Assembly (NCBI GenBank): GCA_002423025.1
Contig: DIUN01000043.1
Location: 314-64,313 of the forward strand
Length of the DNA: 64,000 nt
Direction of reading: 5' to 3'
Source: Sphingomonadales bacterium UBA6157
GTDB lineage: Bacteria; Pseudomonadota; Alphaproteobacteria; Sphingomonadales; Sphingomonadaceae
Under the pieces are notes generated by a model that saw only the letters and a list, made by a program, of their open reading frames with translations, was not told the DNA's origin and did no database searches. Made by a program: the position numbers and the translations under genes. Shown in pieces: positions 35,986 through 44,581 of this stretch (position 1 is its first letter; each line of letters opens with the position of its first letter).

Positions 35986-36891
35986 TCAGAAATAGCCCTC
36001 CTGCTTCTTCTTCTCCATGCTCGCCGCCTGGTCATGGTCGATGGCGCGGCCCTGCCGTTCCGAGGTGACCGTGAGCAGCGTCTCGCGGATGACATCGGTG
36101 ATCGTTGCGGCTTCGCTCTCGACAGCGCCGCTCAGGGGGTAGCAGCCAAGTGTACGAAAACGTACCGATCGCAATTCCGGCACCTCACCATTGAGCGGGA
36201 AGCGCTCGTCATCGACCATGATCAGCAGGCCGTCACGCTCCACCACGGGGCGCGGTGCGGCGGTGTAGAGATCGACGATCTCGATGCCTTCGGCGTGGAT
36301 ATATTGCCAGACATCCAGCTCGGTCCAGTTCGAGATCGGGAACACCCGCATGCTCTCGCCGCGAGCGTGGCGGGCATTGTAGAGGTTCCACAATTCCGGG
36401 CGCTGGGCCTTGGGGTCCCAGCGATGGCCTTGCCCGCGAAAGCTGAACACCCGCTCTTTGGCGCGGCTCTTCTCCTCATCGCGCCGGGCGCCGCCAAAGG
36501 CCGCATCAAAGCCATGGTGATCGAGCGCCTGCTTGAGGCCCTGGGTCTTCCACACGTCCGTGTGCACCGTGGCGCCATGGTCGAAGGGATTGATGCCGCC
36601 GGCCACCGCCTCCGGGTTCGTCCAGACCAGCAGTTCCATGCCGGCCTCGCGGGCGGCCTTCTCACGCAGCCGATACATGGACTGGAACTTCCAGGTGGTA
36701 TCGACATGCAGCAGAGGGAAGGGCGGCGGCGCGGGATAGAACGCCTTTTTGGCAAGGTGCAGCATCACCGCGCTGTCCTTGCCGATGGAGTAGAGCATCA
36801 CCGGCCGCTCGGCCTCCGCCACCGTCTCGCGCAGGATGTAGATGGCCTCGGCTTCGAGCCGCTGCAAATGGGTCAGGCTTTGCGTCATCAT
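35986..36891 (-). CDS. cysD: sulfate adenylyltransferase subunit 2 (CysD)
   Basis: 301 residues. The PP-loop pyrophosphatase motif SIGKDSAVMLHLA lies near residue 36, followed by FPLLHVDTTWKFQSMYR and the C-terminal TLGCYPLSGAVESEA block. It makes adenylyl sulfate from ATP and sulfate with CysN. It is the first gene of the leftward seven-gene run; 37 bases separate it from cysNC. Confidence 0.95.
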   Translation of the reverse strand: MMTQSLTHLQRLEAEAIYILRETVAEAERPVMLYSIGKDSAVMLHLAKKAFYPAPPPFPLLHVDTTWKFQSMYRLREKAAREAGMELLVWTNPEAVAGGINPFDHGATVHTDVWKTQGLKQALDHHGFDAAFGGARRDEEKSRAKERVFSFRGQGHRWDPKAQRPELWNLYNARHARGESMRVFPISNWTELDVWQYIHAEGIEIVDLYTAAPRPVVERDGLLIMVDDERFPLNGEVPELRSVRFRTLGCYPLSGAVESEAATITDVIRETLLTVTSERQGRAIDHDQAASMEKKKQEGYF

Positions 36892-36976
36892 GCCGCTCTA
36901 GCAGCCGCCTCCCGCCAATACCGCTGCAAAAAACTATGCCATCCCCAAGTCAAGCCATGGCGGAACCGCCACTCCC

Positions 36977-37780
36977 TCACCCCCCTGTAAACCGCGGTTC
37001 CCGCTTCTCCAGAAACGCTGCCACCGCCTCGCCATGGTCAGCCGTTTCATGCGCCAGCGCCTGGAACGCTGCGGAAAGCTCGAGGATCTCGCTCATCCGC
37101 GCCGTCTGCGCCTCGCGCAGCAGCCGCTTGGTCAGTCGCAGTGCCCGCGCCGGATTGGCCGCGATGCGCTCGGCCAGCGCCATCGCCTCGCCGAACAGCG
37201 CATCATCGGCCACGACGCGCGAGACCAGCCCGATTTCCTTGGCTCGCGCGGCATCGAACCTGTCGCCAGTGAGGAACAGTTCGGCGGCCATGGAATAGCC
37301 GACAACCCGCGCCAGCGACCAGGCGCCGCCATCGCCCGGCACCAGCCCGACCTTGATGAAGCTGGCAGAGAATTTTGCGCTCTCGCCGGCCAGCCGGATG
37401 TCACACAGACAGGCAAGGTCGCAGCCCAGCCCGACGGCATGGCCGTTGACCGCGGCGATCGCAGGAACCTCGCACTCCATCAGCGCCCGCACCACGCGCT
37501 GCACGCCGCGCTTGTAGTTGCCGCGCGTCCCATCGGGCTGGTCCATCGGGCCGACGCCGGTCTTGTCCTGCATGGCCTTCAGGTCCCCGCCGGCGCAAAA
37601 GCCACGTCCCATGCCGGTGAGCACCATGGCGCTGATGGCGCGATCATCCGCCACCGCCTCCACGGCGCGGACGAAATCATCACAATCCTCAAGCGTCGCG
37701 ATGGCGTTGAGCGCGCCGGGCCGGTTCATGCGCAGCACCGCGATCTTGCCGATCGTCTCGCGCAGAATAAAATCACCCAT
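36977..37780 (-). CDS. enoyl-CoA hydratase/isomerase family protein
   Basis: 267 residues, crotonase fold. The oxyanion-hole segments GRGFCAGGDLKAM and AAVNGHAVGLGCDLACLCD are present. The catalytic-acid region reads FSASFIKVGLVPGDGGAW, with an Asp-Gly where canonical hydratases have a Glu. It hydrates or rearranges enoyl-CoA esters in acid catabolism. It lies alone, divergent from the MFS gene, with a palindrome between them (37811-37833). Confidence 0.85.
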   Translation of the reverse strand: MGDFILRETIGKIAVLRMNRPGALNAIATLEDCDDFVRAVEAVADDRAISAMVLTGMGRGFCAGGDLKAMQDKTGVGPMDQPDGTRGNYKRGVQRVVRALMECEVPAIAAVNGHAVGLGCDLACLCDIRLAGESAKFSASFIKVGLVPGDGGAWSLARVVGYSMAAELFLTGDRFDAARAKEIGLVSRVVADDALFGEAMALAERIAANPARALRLTKRLLREAQTARMSEILELSAAFQALAHETADHGEAVAAFLEKREPRFTGG

Positions 37781-37810
37781 CTTGTGTCTCCCGAAGCCCT
37801 GAGCCCCTCT

Positions 37811-37833
37811 ATTGCCACGTTTCTGATGGCAAT
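37811..37833. promoter_or_regulatory. inverted repeat in the divergent ech/MFS promoter region
   Basis: ATTGCCA (37811-37817) and TGGCAAT (37827-37833) form a perfect 7-bp inverted repeat with a 9-base spacer. It lies 30 bases upstream of the enoyl-CoA hydratase start and on the other side faces the MFS gene. The arms resemble, in opposite orientation, the TGGCA/TGCCA arms of the shared sites at 39333 and 47710. Confidence 0.4.
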
Positions 37834-37974
37834 GCCCACCGCATCACAATCATAGGCCGTACGCCGACACCGGCCAGCCGCACCTGGCGTAAAGCCAGCT
37901 TGCCATGCGTGCCCAACCCCGGCACCTTGATCCCGAGCAGATCAAGCGCGAACGCGCATCCTCGGGGAGACGAC

Positions 37975-39294
37975 ATGGCATCGGAGCCGACTGCCGCCAG
38001 TATTGTGCCCAGCGCGCTCCCCGAGCGCATCAATTCGGAGCGCCTGCTGCTCTGGACTCTCCTGGTCGTCTATATTTTCAACTTCCTCGATCGCCAGATC
38101 GTCACCATCCTTGCCGAGCCGATCAAGCGCGACCTTGGGCTCTCCGATACGCAACTTGGGCTGATGACCGGCCTGGCCTTTGCGCTTTTCTATGCCATCC
38201 TCGGCATCCCGATCGCGCGCTATGCGGACCGGCCGACAGCAAACCGGGTTGGCCTCATCTCCTTGTCGCTGGTGCTCTGGTCGGGCATGACGGCGCTGTG
38301 CGGCCTGGCGCAGAATTTTGGCCAGCTGCTGCTCGCCCGCGTCGGCGTCGGTGTCGGCGAGGCCGGTTGCACACCGGCAGCGCACAGCCTGATTTCGGAC
38401 ATGGTGCCGCTGGAGCGCCGGTCCTCCGCTATCGCCTTTTATGGCCTGGGCATCCCTATCGGCACGCTGCTCGGCATGATCATCGGCGGATTTCTGGCCG
38501 ATGTCGTCGGCTGGCGCAGCGCCTTCCTGTTCGTCGGCCTGCCCGGCGTGTTTCTGGCAGCCTTCGTGTGGTTCATGCTGCGAGACCCGCGACGTGGCTC
38601 GCTGGCGACAGCGCTGCGTGCCAAGGCGCCGGTGGTGCAGCAGCTTTCCGCCCGCGACGCGCTGCGGGAAGTGTTCGGCAGCCGCGCCTTCCTGCTGCTG
38701 TCCATCGCTGGCGGGCTTGTGGCGTTTCTCTCTTACGGCAAGGGCGTCTGGGCAGCGATCTTCTTCATCCGCACCCATGGCCTTACGCCGGGTGAGACAG
38801 GACTGGCGCTCGGTGTCGTGCTCGGGCTTGCCGGGCTGTTCGGCACCTGGGCCGGCGGCTGGCTGGCGGATCGCTATGGCAAGCGCAGCCGTCGCCACAT
38901 GTTCACCGGCCCGGCATTGGGCATGGCGATCGCGGCGCCAATACTGTTCCTCGGCTATTCGGCGGATAACTGGATGGTGGCGCTGGCGCTGCTCATCGTG
39001 CCGACCATTTTCAATTCGCTTTATTACGGCCCTACCTATGCCGCTGCGCAGCAGTTGGTCCGCCCCCAGGCGCGCGCCATGGCGACCGCGGTAATGGTGT
39101 TCGCGCAGAATCTCATCGGTCTTGGCCTTGGGCCATTGTTCTTCGGCATGCTGTCCGATGCCTTGCGGCCGATGGCTGGCGAGGAGAGCGTGCGCTGGGT
39201 GCTTTTTGGTGCTGCCTGGCTCGGGCTTATCCCGGCGTTTTTCTTCTGGCGCGCCAGCCTGCGTCTGGATGCCGAGATGGCAGCCAAGGCCTGA
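37975..39294 (+). CDS. MFS transporter (spinster-like, ACS-type)
   Basis: 439 residues with 12 predicted membrane helices. TM1 region LLWTLLVVYIFNFLDRQIVTIL and the following IKRDLGLSDTQLGLMTGLAFALFYAI are typical of the spinster-like group common in sphingomonad catabolic loci. ATG 37975 follows CGGGGAGA. It probably imports the substrate of the neighbouring catabolic operons, but no substrate can be read from the sequence. Confidence 0.85.
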   Translation: MASEPTAASIVPSALPERINSERLLLWTLLVVYIFNFLDRQIVTILAEPIKRDLGLSDTQLGLMTGLAFALFYAILGIPIARYADRPTANRVGLISLSLVLWSGMTALCGLAQNFGQLLLARVGVGVGEAGCTPAAHSLISDMVPLERRSSAIAFYGLGIPIGTLLGMIIGGFLADVVGWRSAFLFVGLPGVFLAAFVWFMLRDPRRGSLATALRAKAPVVQQLSARDALREVFGSRAFLLLSIAGGLVAFLSYGKGVWAAIFFIRTHGLTPGETGLALGVVLGLAGLFGTWAGGWLADRYGKRSRRHMFTGPALGMAIAAPILFLGYSADNWMVALALLIVPTIFNSLYYGPTYAAAQQLVRPQARAMATAVMVFAQNLIGLGLGPLFFGMLSDALRPMAGEESVRWVLFGAAWLGLIPAFFFWRASLRLDAEMAAKA

Positions 39295-39332
39295 AAGCCG
39301 CAAATCCGTCCGTTGACCCAGCAGTTATCTTA

Positions 39333-39356
39333 TGGCACTCAAAATGCCATAATAGG
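39333..39356 (+). promoter_or_regulatory. shared regulatory element, copy 1 (dehalogenase operon)
   Basis: TGGCA, seven bases (CTCAAAA), TGCCA and then TAATAGG form a 24-base element that is 21/24 identical to the one at 47710-47733. The palindrome TTATGGCA-N7-TGCCATAA (39330-39352) overlaps a -10-like CATAAT (39348-39353), a position fitting a repressor. The leader to the ATG at 39373 would be about 13 bases and begins with the ribosome site. Confidence 0.7.
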
Positions 39357-39372
39357 CTTGGGAGGACAGAGA

Positions 39373-40287
39373 ATGCAGGTGCTGCGCACACCGGATGATC
39401 GCTTCGATGGCCTTGAAGGTTATGATTTCGCGCCGCATTATGCCGAAGTTAGCGATGCCGAAACCGGCACGGCTCTGCGCATCCACTACATCGATGAAGG
39501 CCCGCGCGATGCGCCGCCAGTGTTGCTGCTGCACGGCGAACCGAGCTGGTCCTATCTCTATCGCAAGTTCGTTGGCCCGCTGGTGGCGGCCGGCCACCGT
39601 GTCATCGCGCCCGATCTCATCGGCTTCGGCAAGTCCGACAAGCCGGCGTCTCGCACCGACTATACCTATGAGCGCCATGTTCAGTGGATGAGCGATTGGC
39701 TGACCGGCCTGGACCTGAAGGGCATCACGCTGTTCTGCCAGGACTGGGGTGGTCTTATCGGCCTGCGGCTGGCCGCGGCGTATCCGGATCGCTTCGCCCG
39801 GCTCATCATCGCCAACACCGGCCTGCCGATCGGCACCGGTTGGTCGGAGGGCTTTGATGCCTGGCTCAAGTTCAGCCAGTCCGTGCCGCAATTCCCGGTC
39901 GGCTTCATCGTCAATGGCGGCACGACGCGTGATCTGACACCGGGCGAAATCGCTGCCTATGACGCGCCTTTCCCGGACGAGAGCTTCAAGGAAGGCGCCC
40001 GCCAGTTCCCCACCCTTGTCCCGGTCACGCCCGAGCACGCCTCGGTGGCCGAGAACAAGGCAGCTTGGGACGTGTTGTCACGCTTCGCAAAGCCGGTGCT
40101 CACCTGCTTTTCGGACAAGGACGCTGTTACCCATGGCGGGGAAAAGGTCATCATCGAGCGAATTCCCGGCGCCAAGGGCCAGCCCCACACCATCATCAAG
40201 GGCGGCGGTCACTTCCTGCAGGAGGATGCGCCGGAAGAGCTTGCCACGCTCATCAACAGCTTCATCGCCAACACGAAAGGCGCCTGA
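39373..40287 (+). CDS. haloalkane dehalogenase, HLD-I subfamily (DhlA-like)
   Basis: 304 residues, alpha/beta hydrolase fold, hydrolysing carbon-halogen bonds to alcohol and halide. Nucleophile Asp124 with halide-binding Trp125 in FCQDWGG; oxyanion/halide segment HGEPSWSYLYRK; cap-domain Trp164 in DAWLKFSQ; acid Asp250 in SDKDAVTHGG; base His280 in GGGHFLQED. Asp124 and Trp125 have the same numbers as in DhlA of Xanthobacter. ATG 39373 follows GGAGG. It heads a four-gene operon. An epoxide or ester substrate is not excluded, but the Trp pair favours dehalogenase. Confidence 0.85.
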   Translation: MQVLRTPDDRFDGLEGYDFAPHYAEVSDAETGTALRIHYIDEGPRDAPPVLLLHGEPSWSYLYRKFVGPLVAAGHRVIAPDLIGFGKSDKPASRTDYTYERHVQWMSDWLTGLDLKGITLFCQDWGGLIGLRLAAAYPDRFARLIIANTGLPIGTGWSEGFDAWLKFSQSVPQFPVGFIVNGGTTRDLTPGEIAAYDAPFPDESFKEGARQFPTLVPVTPEHASVAENKAAWDVLSRFAKPVLTCFSDKDAVTHGGEKVIIERIPGAKGQPHTIIKGGGHFLQEDAPEELATLINSFIANTKGA

Positions 40288-40290
40288 GCC

Positions 40291-40710
40291 ATGCTTGTGA
40301 CCAATGCCGTCATGCCCCAGCCCGAGCAGATGAAGGCTTTTTTCTTCGGTGAGGAGAATGGCCCTATGGTGATGGTCAACCTGCTGAAGTTCAAGGACAA
40401 GGCTGAATACCCCGATGGCTCTGATGCCGAGCTTTCTGGCAAGGAGGCATATCTGCGCTACGGCGCGGCGGTGCAGAAATGCCTCGAGATGGTTGGCGGC
40501 AAGGCGCTTTTCTCGGGCGCGGTCAACGGCCTCATCCTCGGCGATGTCGAGGAGCTGTGGGACATGGTGGCGCTGGCCTACTATCCCAGCCCCAAGGCTA
40601 TGATGGATATGGTCGGGCTGCCGGAGTACCAGGGCATCGAGGTGCATCGCTTCGCCGGGCTCGCCGGCCAGCTCAACATTCGCACAGCGCCCGGGATGAT
40701 GGCGCTGTGA
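40291..40710 (+). CDS. DUF1330 domain protein
   Basis: 139 residues, dimeric alpha-beta barrel type (DUF1330), with NGPMVMVNLLKFKDKAEY near the N terminus and LAYYPSPKAMMDMVGLPEYQGIEVHR near the end. Family function is unknown; related small folds act as monooxygenases or isomerases. It starts three bases after the dehalogenase stop and overlaps the next gene (GTGA), so it is part of the same operon. Confidence 0.85.
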   Translation: MLVTNAVMPQPEQMKAFFFGEENGPMVMVNLLKFKDKAEYPDGSDAELSGKEAYLRYGAAVQKCLEMVGGKALFSGAVNGLILGDVEELWDMVALAYYPSPKAMMDMVGLPEYQGIEVHRFAGLAGQLNIRTAPGMMAL

Positions 40711-41357
40711 GCCTCGCCTTTGATCTGTTCTGGTCGTTCCGCTCGCCTTATTCCTATCTGGTCACGCCGCGGCTGGTGGAACTGGTGCGGGACCATGATG
40801 TGGAATGCAACGTCCGCATCGTCTATCCGATCGCGGTGCGGCAGGCGGATTTCTTCAGCAATGCCGATCCGCTCTGGGTGTTCTACCTGATGAAGGACAC
40901 CTACCGCACTGCCGAATATCTCGGGCTGCCGTATCGCTGGCCCAATCCCGATCCAGTGCTGATGGACCCGGCGACGCGCAGCTATCCCAAGGAGCAGCCG
41001 CACATTCATCGGCTCAGCCACCTTGGCGTGGCGGCGACCGAGCGGGGCCGGGGGCTGGAGTTCATCAGCGAAATCAGCCGGCTCATCTGGAGCGGCAGCA
41101 CCGACAATTGGCACGAGGCTGATCATCTCGCACAGGCCGCCGCCCGTGCCGGGCTGGACCTTGCCGAAATGGACGCCGCCATCAATGCCGACGAGGCGCA
41201 CTTTGTTGCACAGATCGAAGTGAACCAGGTCGATCAGCGCAGGGGCGGCCATTATGGCGTGCCGCTGATGGTGCTCGAGGGCGAGCCGTTCTTCGGGCAG
41301 GACCGCTTTGACCAGCTGAAGTGGCGGCTGGAGCAAAAGGGCCTGCAGCGCCGGTGA
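40707..41357 (+). CDS. DsbA-family isomerase-like protein (2-hydroxychromene-2-carboxylate isomerase type)
   Basis: 216 residues of the DsbA/kappa-GST fold: an N-terminal DLFWSFRSPYSYLVTPRL segment, in which Ser replaces the CxxC cysteines as in HCCA isomerases, and a C-terminal RRGGHYGVPLMVLEGEPFFGQDRFDQL. Members isomerise ring-cleavage products with glutathione. GTG 40707 overlaps the DUF1330 stop. The substrate here is unknown. Confidence 0.78.
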   Translation: MSLAFDLFWSFRSPYSYLVTPRLVELVRDHDVECNVRIVYPIAVRQADFFSNADPLWVFYLMKDTYRTAEYLGLPYRWPNPDPVLMDPATRSYPKEQPHIHRLSHLGVAATERGRGLEFISEISRLIWSGSTDNWHEADHLAQAAARAGLDLAEMDAAINADEAHFVAQIEVNQVDQRRGGHYGVPLMVLEGEPFFGQDRFDQLKWRLEQKGLQRR

Positions 41358-42148
41358 GCCCTGAAGTCTTCTGGGTTCCGGCGATCTATCTCGGCTTTGC
41401 GCTGCTTGAGTTCGCCTTCACGCGCTTCTTTCGCAAGGCGCGCCAGACGCGCGCCGATATCACCGTGGAGGCAGTAAGCACGGTTGTGCTGCTCGGCCTC
41501 ATCCAGCCGGCTATCCTGCTGGCAGCGGCAGGTCTGATGGCGCTGCTGTTGCCGGGCTCGCAGGGGGCGCTGGCCGGTATTCCCATTATCGCGCAAATCG
41601 GCCTGCTGCTCGTGCTGGACGACATGATGCAATATTGGTGGCACCGCGCCTCGCACACCGTGCCGTGGCTCTATAATCTTCACCGTGCGCATCACAGCGG
41701 TGAGTATCTCTCGGTCCGCACCGTCTACCGCAACAACCTGTTCTATTACGCCATGATGCCGAGCCTGTGGTTTTCGGGCGCGCTGATCTGGCTCGGCCTG
41801 GGGCCGGTTTATGTTGTCTATGTCATCATCAAGATGGCGGTGATCATCGGCGCGCACAGCGACGTGCGCTGGGATGCGCCGCTCTACCGGGTGAAGGCGC
41901 TATCCCCGCTGATGTGGCTTGTGGAGCGCACCATTTCCACGCCGGCGACGCACAGCGCCCATCACGGCCAGCACGCCGCCGATGGCGTGACCAACTACAA
42001 GGGCAATTTCGGTAACCTGCTGTTCTTCTGGGATGTGCTGTTCGGCACAGCCAAGATCACCCGGCGCTATCCGGATGCCATCGGCATCGAGAATCTCGCG
42101 CCGATCAGCGCCGGGGCACAGCTGCTCTGGCCACTGGTTCGGCGATAG
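41354..42148 (+). CDS. sterol desaturase / fatty acid hydroxylase superfamily protein
   Basis: 264 residues, integral membrane di-iron enzyme. Histidine boxes: HRASH (His97-His101), HRAHH (His110, His113, His114) and a third box HSAHHGQH near residue 200. These bind two irons and hydroxylate or desaturate lipids, sterols or similar hydrocarbons. Start GTG 41354 overlaps the previous stop. It is the last gene of the rightward operon, 25 bases from the convergent DUF1275 gene. Confidence 0.85.
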   Translation: MSPEVFWVPAIYLGFALLEFAFTRFFRKARQTRADITVEAVSTVVLLGLIQPAILLAAAGLMALLLPGSQGALAGIPIIAQIGLLLVLDDMMQYWWHRASHTVPWLYNLHRAHHSGEYLSVRTVYRNNLFYYAMMPSLWFSGALIWLGLGPVYVVYVIIKMAVIIGAHSDVRWDAPLYRVKALSPLMWLVERTISTPATHSAHHGQHAADGVTNYKGNFGNLLFFWDVLFGTAKITRRYPDAIGIENLAPISAGAQLLWPLVRR

Positions 42149-42173
42149 CAACCAACTCCCGAACCCTGCGCTT

Positions 42174-42809
42174 TCAGGCAGCCCCGCGCCGGGCGGTCCA
42201 GGCGGCCAGTATGACGGCAGCGCCTGAAACCACCCACAGCCCTTGAAAGCCCAGAGTTGGCCAGGCCAGCGCACCGGCCACCGCCCCGCCGATCATCGCA
42301 GACCACAGCGCCAGGAACGGAAGCCAGTCCCAGCGCGGCCCGCCGGTCAGCGCCAGCGTCAGCCGCTGGCCGATCTTGACGAGGTTGCCGGTCATGAAGG
42401 TCAGGCTGATCCGCACATTGCCATCGGCCTCGAAGATCGTGTTCTCGATGCCCATGGCCATGGCAGTCAGCAGAAAGGCCGGCCCCTCATAGCCCGCGCC
42501 AGCCAGCGCCGCCGCCAGCCCGAGCACCATGGCGAGCAGCAGCATCACCGCCGGCCGGCGCTGCCGGGCCACCACGCGGCCGGTGAGCGTGCCCGCCATC
42601 ACGCCGATCACGAACAGCAGGATGATGCCACCGGCAAACAGCGCATGGCCGCCGTCGCTGGCGATGCCGACGCCCAACCGGGTTGAGTTGCCGCTCATGA
42701 AGGACAGAAAAAAGCCGCCCGTGGCGATGAAGCCGGTGGCATCGACAAAACCCGCCATGGCGGCAAGGCTGGCCGCCAGAAGTTGGTCCTGCCTGTCATG
42801 CTCGGTCAT
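42174..42809 (-). CDS. DUF1275 (YoaK-like) membrane protein
   Basis: 211 residues with six hydrophobic segments. The family blocks GFVDATGFIATGGFFLSFMSGNSTRLGV and GIENTIFEADGNVRISLTFMTGNLVKIGQ are present, apart from minor changes. Its role is unknown; a transport function has been suggested for the family. It is the last gene of the leftward operon and its start overlaps the sulfatase stop (ATGA). Confidence 0.85.
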   Translation of the reverse strand: MTEHDRQDQLLAASLAAMAGFVDATGFIATGGFFLSFMSGNSTRLGVGIASDGGHALFAGGIILLFVIGVMAGTLTGRVVARQRRPAVMLLLAMVLGLAAALAGAGYEGPAFLLTAMAMGIENTIFEADGNVRISLTFMTGNLVKIGQRLTLALTGGPRWDWLPFLALWSAMIGGAVAGALAWPTLGFQGLWVVSGAAVILAAWTARRGAA

Positions 42810-44581
42810 GCTCGGCGCCGCCGTCTTATGGCCCAGAGGCCGCCGCCGAGCAGAGCCACCAGCCCCGCAAGCCAGGGCGCGGCGGCCTTGAAATACGGCC
42901 AGGCAAGATCTCGCCGGGCATTGTCCTGCACCTGCTGCGGCGCGGAGTACCCTGCGGGCATCTCCAGCACGCTGTCCCTTGCGGCAAAGGCTGCATAGTC
43001 CGCCTGCATCGCTGCCAGTCGCGCCGGCTCTGCCTTGGCCATGTCCCGCGCTTCCCCCGGATCACGCACGATGTCGTAAAGGTGCCATTGCCCGTCGCCA
43101 TAGGGCGGCAGGTTCTTCACCAGCTTCCAGTCCCCCTTGAACAGCACGGCGTTGCCGGACAATTCATAGCCCAGCGGCTGCTCGGCCGGGTGCACGGCCT
43201 CTGCCGCTCCGGTCAGCATCGGCACGAGGCTGAAGCCCGTCATCGGCTCCACTTTGCGGCCGGCGAATTCGCCGTGCTGCGGCATCACTCCAGCAAGCGA
43301 GAGCAAAGTTGGCGCCACGTCGGTAACAAAGGCAAAGCCCTTCGCCACGGCACCTTGCTGCACAGCAGAGTTGCCAGGCCAGGCGATGATAAGTGGTACG
43401 CGCATGCCGCCTTCGCTTGCTGAAAATTTATAGCCCCGCAGCGGTGCCGAAACCGCGCTGGCAAAGCTGGTGCCGATGGCGGTGAAGCTGCCCGGCCGGC
43501 CTTGCTGCTCGGGCCGGATGTCATAACTCATGTCCACCAGCCAGCGGTTGATCGGGTTGCCCAGCGCCATCGGGTCAATCCCTTCGCCGCCATTGTCGGA
43601 GAGGAAGACGAACACGGTGTTGTCATACTTTCCGCGCGCTTTCAGGTGCGCAACCAGCCGTCCCAGCTCGCGGTCCATGGCCGTGGCCATGCCGCCATAG
43701 GCCTCCATTGCGCGGGCCTTTTGCGCTTTGTCGGCCGCACTCAGAGCCCGCCAGTCCGCAGTGGTGTCCATCCGTACCATCGGAAGGCCCGCGGGCATCA
43801 CGCCCGCCTTGATCGCGCCTTGCCGCCGTGTTTCGCGCAGCGCGTCCCAGCCGCTGTCATATCGGCCCTTGTAGCGGGCAATATCGGCATCGGGTGCCTG
43901 CACCGGAATATGGTTGGCAAGGAAGTTGACCGAGGCGAGGAACGGCTGGCCCTTCCGGCCCTCGTCGATGTAGCCGATGGTCTTGTCGATGATGAAGGTG
44001 GAGGAATAGCCCTTGAGCGCCGCCGGCTTGCCGTCCTCCGTCCAATCGGCTTTTTCATACAGCAGCAGGTTCGGCTTGTTCTCGAAATTGTCGGCGCCGG
44101 ATTGGGAGAGCGCAAAGGCCCGGTCATAGCCATTGGCGCCGGGCAGCTTGTCCGCGGCCTTGCCGAGGTGCCATTTGCCGGTGAACAGCGTCCGGTAGCC
44201 CGCGGCGCGCAGTTGCGCCGCCATGGTCACCACCTTGTTGTTGAGCACGGCATCATAGCCCGGCTTGCCCTGATGCGCTGGCGGGATGGTTTCGGGCATG
44301 TTGCCCAGCCCGGCGCGGTGGTTGGAAACACCGGTCTGCAACATGGCGCGCGTCGGTGAGCATGATCCGGCAACATGGAAATTGGCAAAGCGCACGCCCT
44401 TGGCCGCCAGCGCATCGATGTTGGGCGTCGCCATCTCACCGCCAAAGGCGCCGACATCGGTAAAGCCCCAATCATCGGCCAGCAGGATGACGATATTGGG
44501 CCGGCTCGCTGCATCCGCTGCCAGCGCGCCGGCTGATGCGTGGAGCAGAAGCACTGCGGCGAGGCCGGCACGCAGCTTCAT
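42806..44581 (-). CDS. arylsulfatase, periplasmic, with C-terminal membrane anchor
   Basis: 591 residues. Signal peptide to about residue 21 (GALAAD). Metal ligands Asp36-Asp37 in LLADDWGF and the formylglycine motif CSPTR at Cys74-Arg78 (CxPxR), then GKWHLGKAAD and LSDNGGEG. It hydrolyses sulfate esters. The C terminus is unusual: a hydrophobic span and RRRRR end (AGLVALLGGGLWAIRRRRR), suggesting a membrane anchor. No sulfatase-maturing enzyme is in the window. It is coupled to the GST gene upstream and DUF1275 downstream. Confidence 0.9.
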   Translation of the reverse strand: MKLRAGLAAVLLLHASAGALAADAASRPNIVILLADDWGFTDVGAFGGEMATPNIDALAAKGVRFANFHVAGSCSPTRAMLQTGVSNHRAGLGNMPETIPPAHQGKPGYDAVLNNKVVTMAAQLRAAGYRTLFTGKWHLGKAADKLPGANGYDRAFALSQSGADNFENKPNLLLYEKADWTEDGKPAALKGYSSTFIIDKTIGYIDEGRKGQPFLASVNFLANHIPVQAPDADIARYKGRYDSGWDALRETRRQGAIKAGVMPAGLPMVRMDTTADWRALSAADKAQKARAMEAYGGMATAMDRELGRLVAHLKARGKYDNTVFVFLSDNGGEGIDPMALGNPINRWLVDMSYDIRPEQQGRPGSFTAIGTSFASAVSAPLRGYKFSASEGGMRVPLIIAWPGNSAVQQGAVAKGFAFVTDVAPTLLSLAGVMPQHGEFAGRKVEPMTGFSLVPMLTGAAEAVHPAEQPLGYELSGNAVLFKGDWKLVKNLPPYGDGQWHLYDIVRDPGEARDMAKAEPARLAAMQADYAAFAARDSVLEMPAGYSAPQQVQDNARRDLAWPYFKAAAPWLAGLVALLGGGLWAIRRRRRA

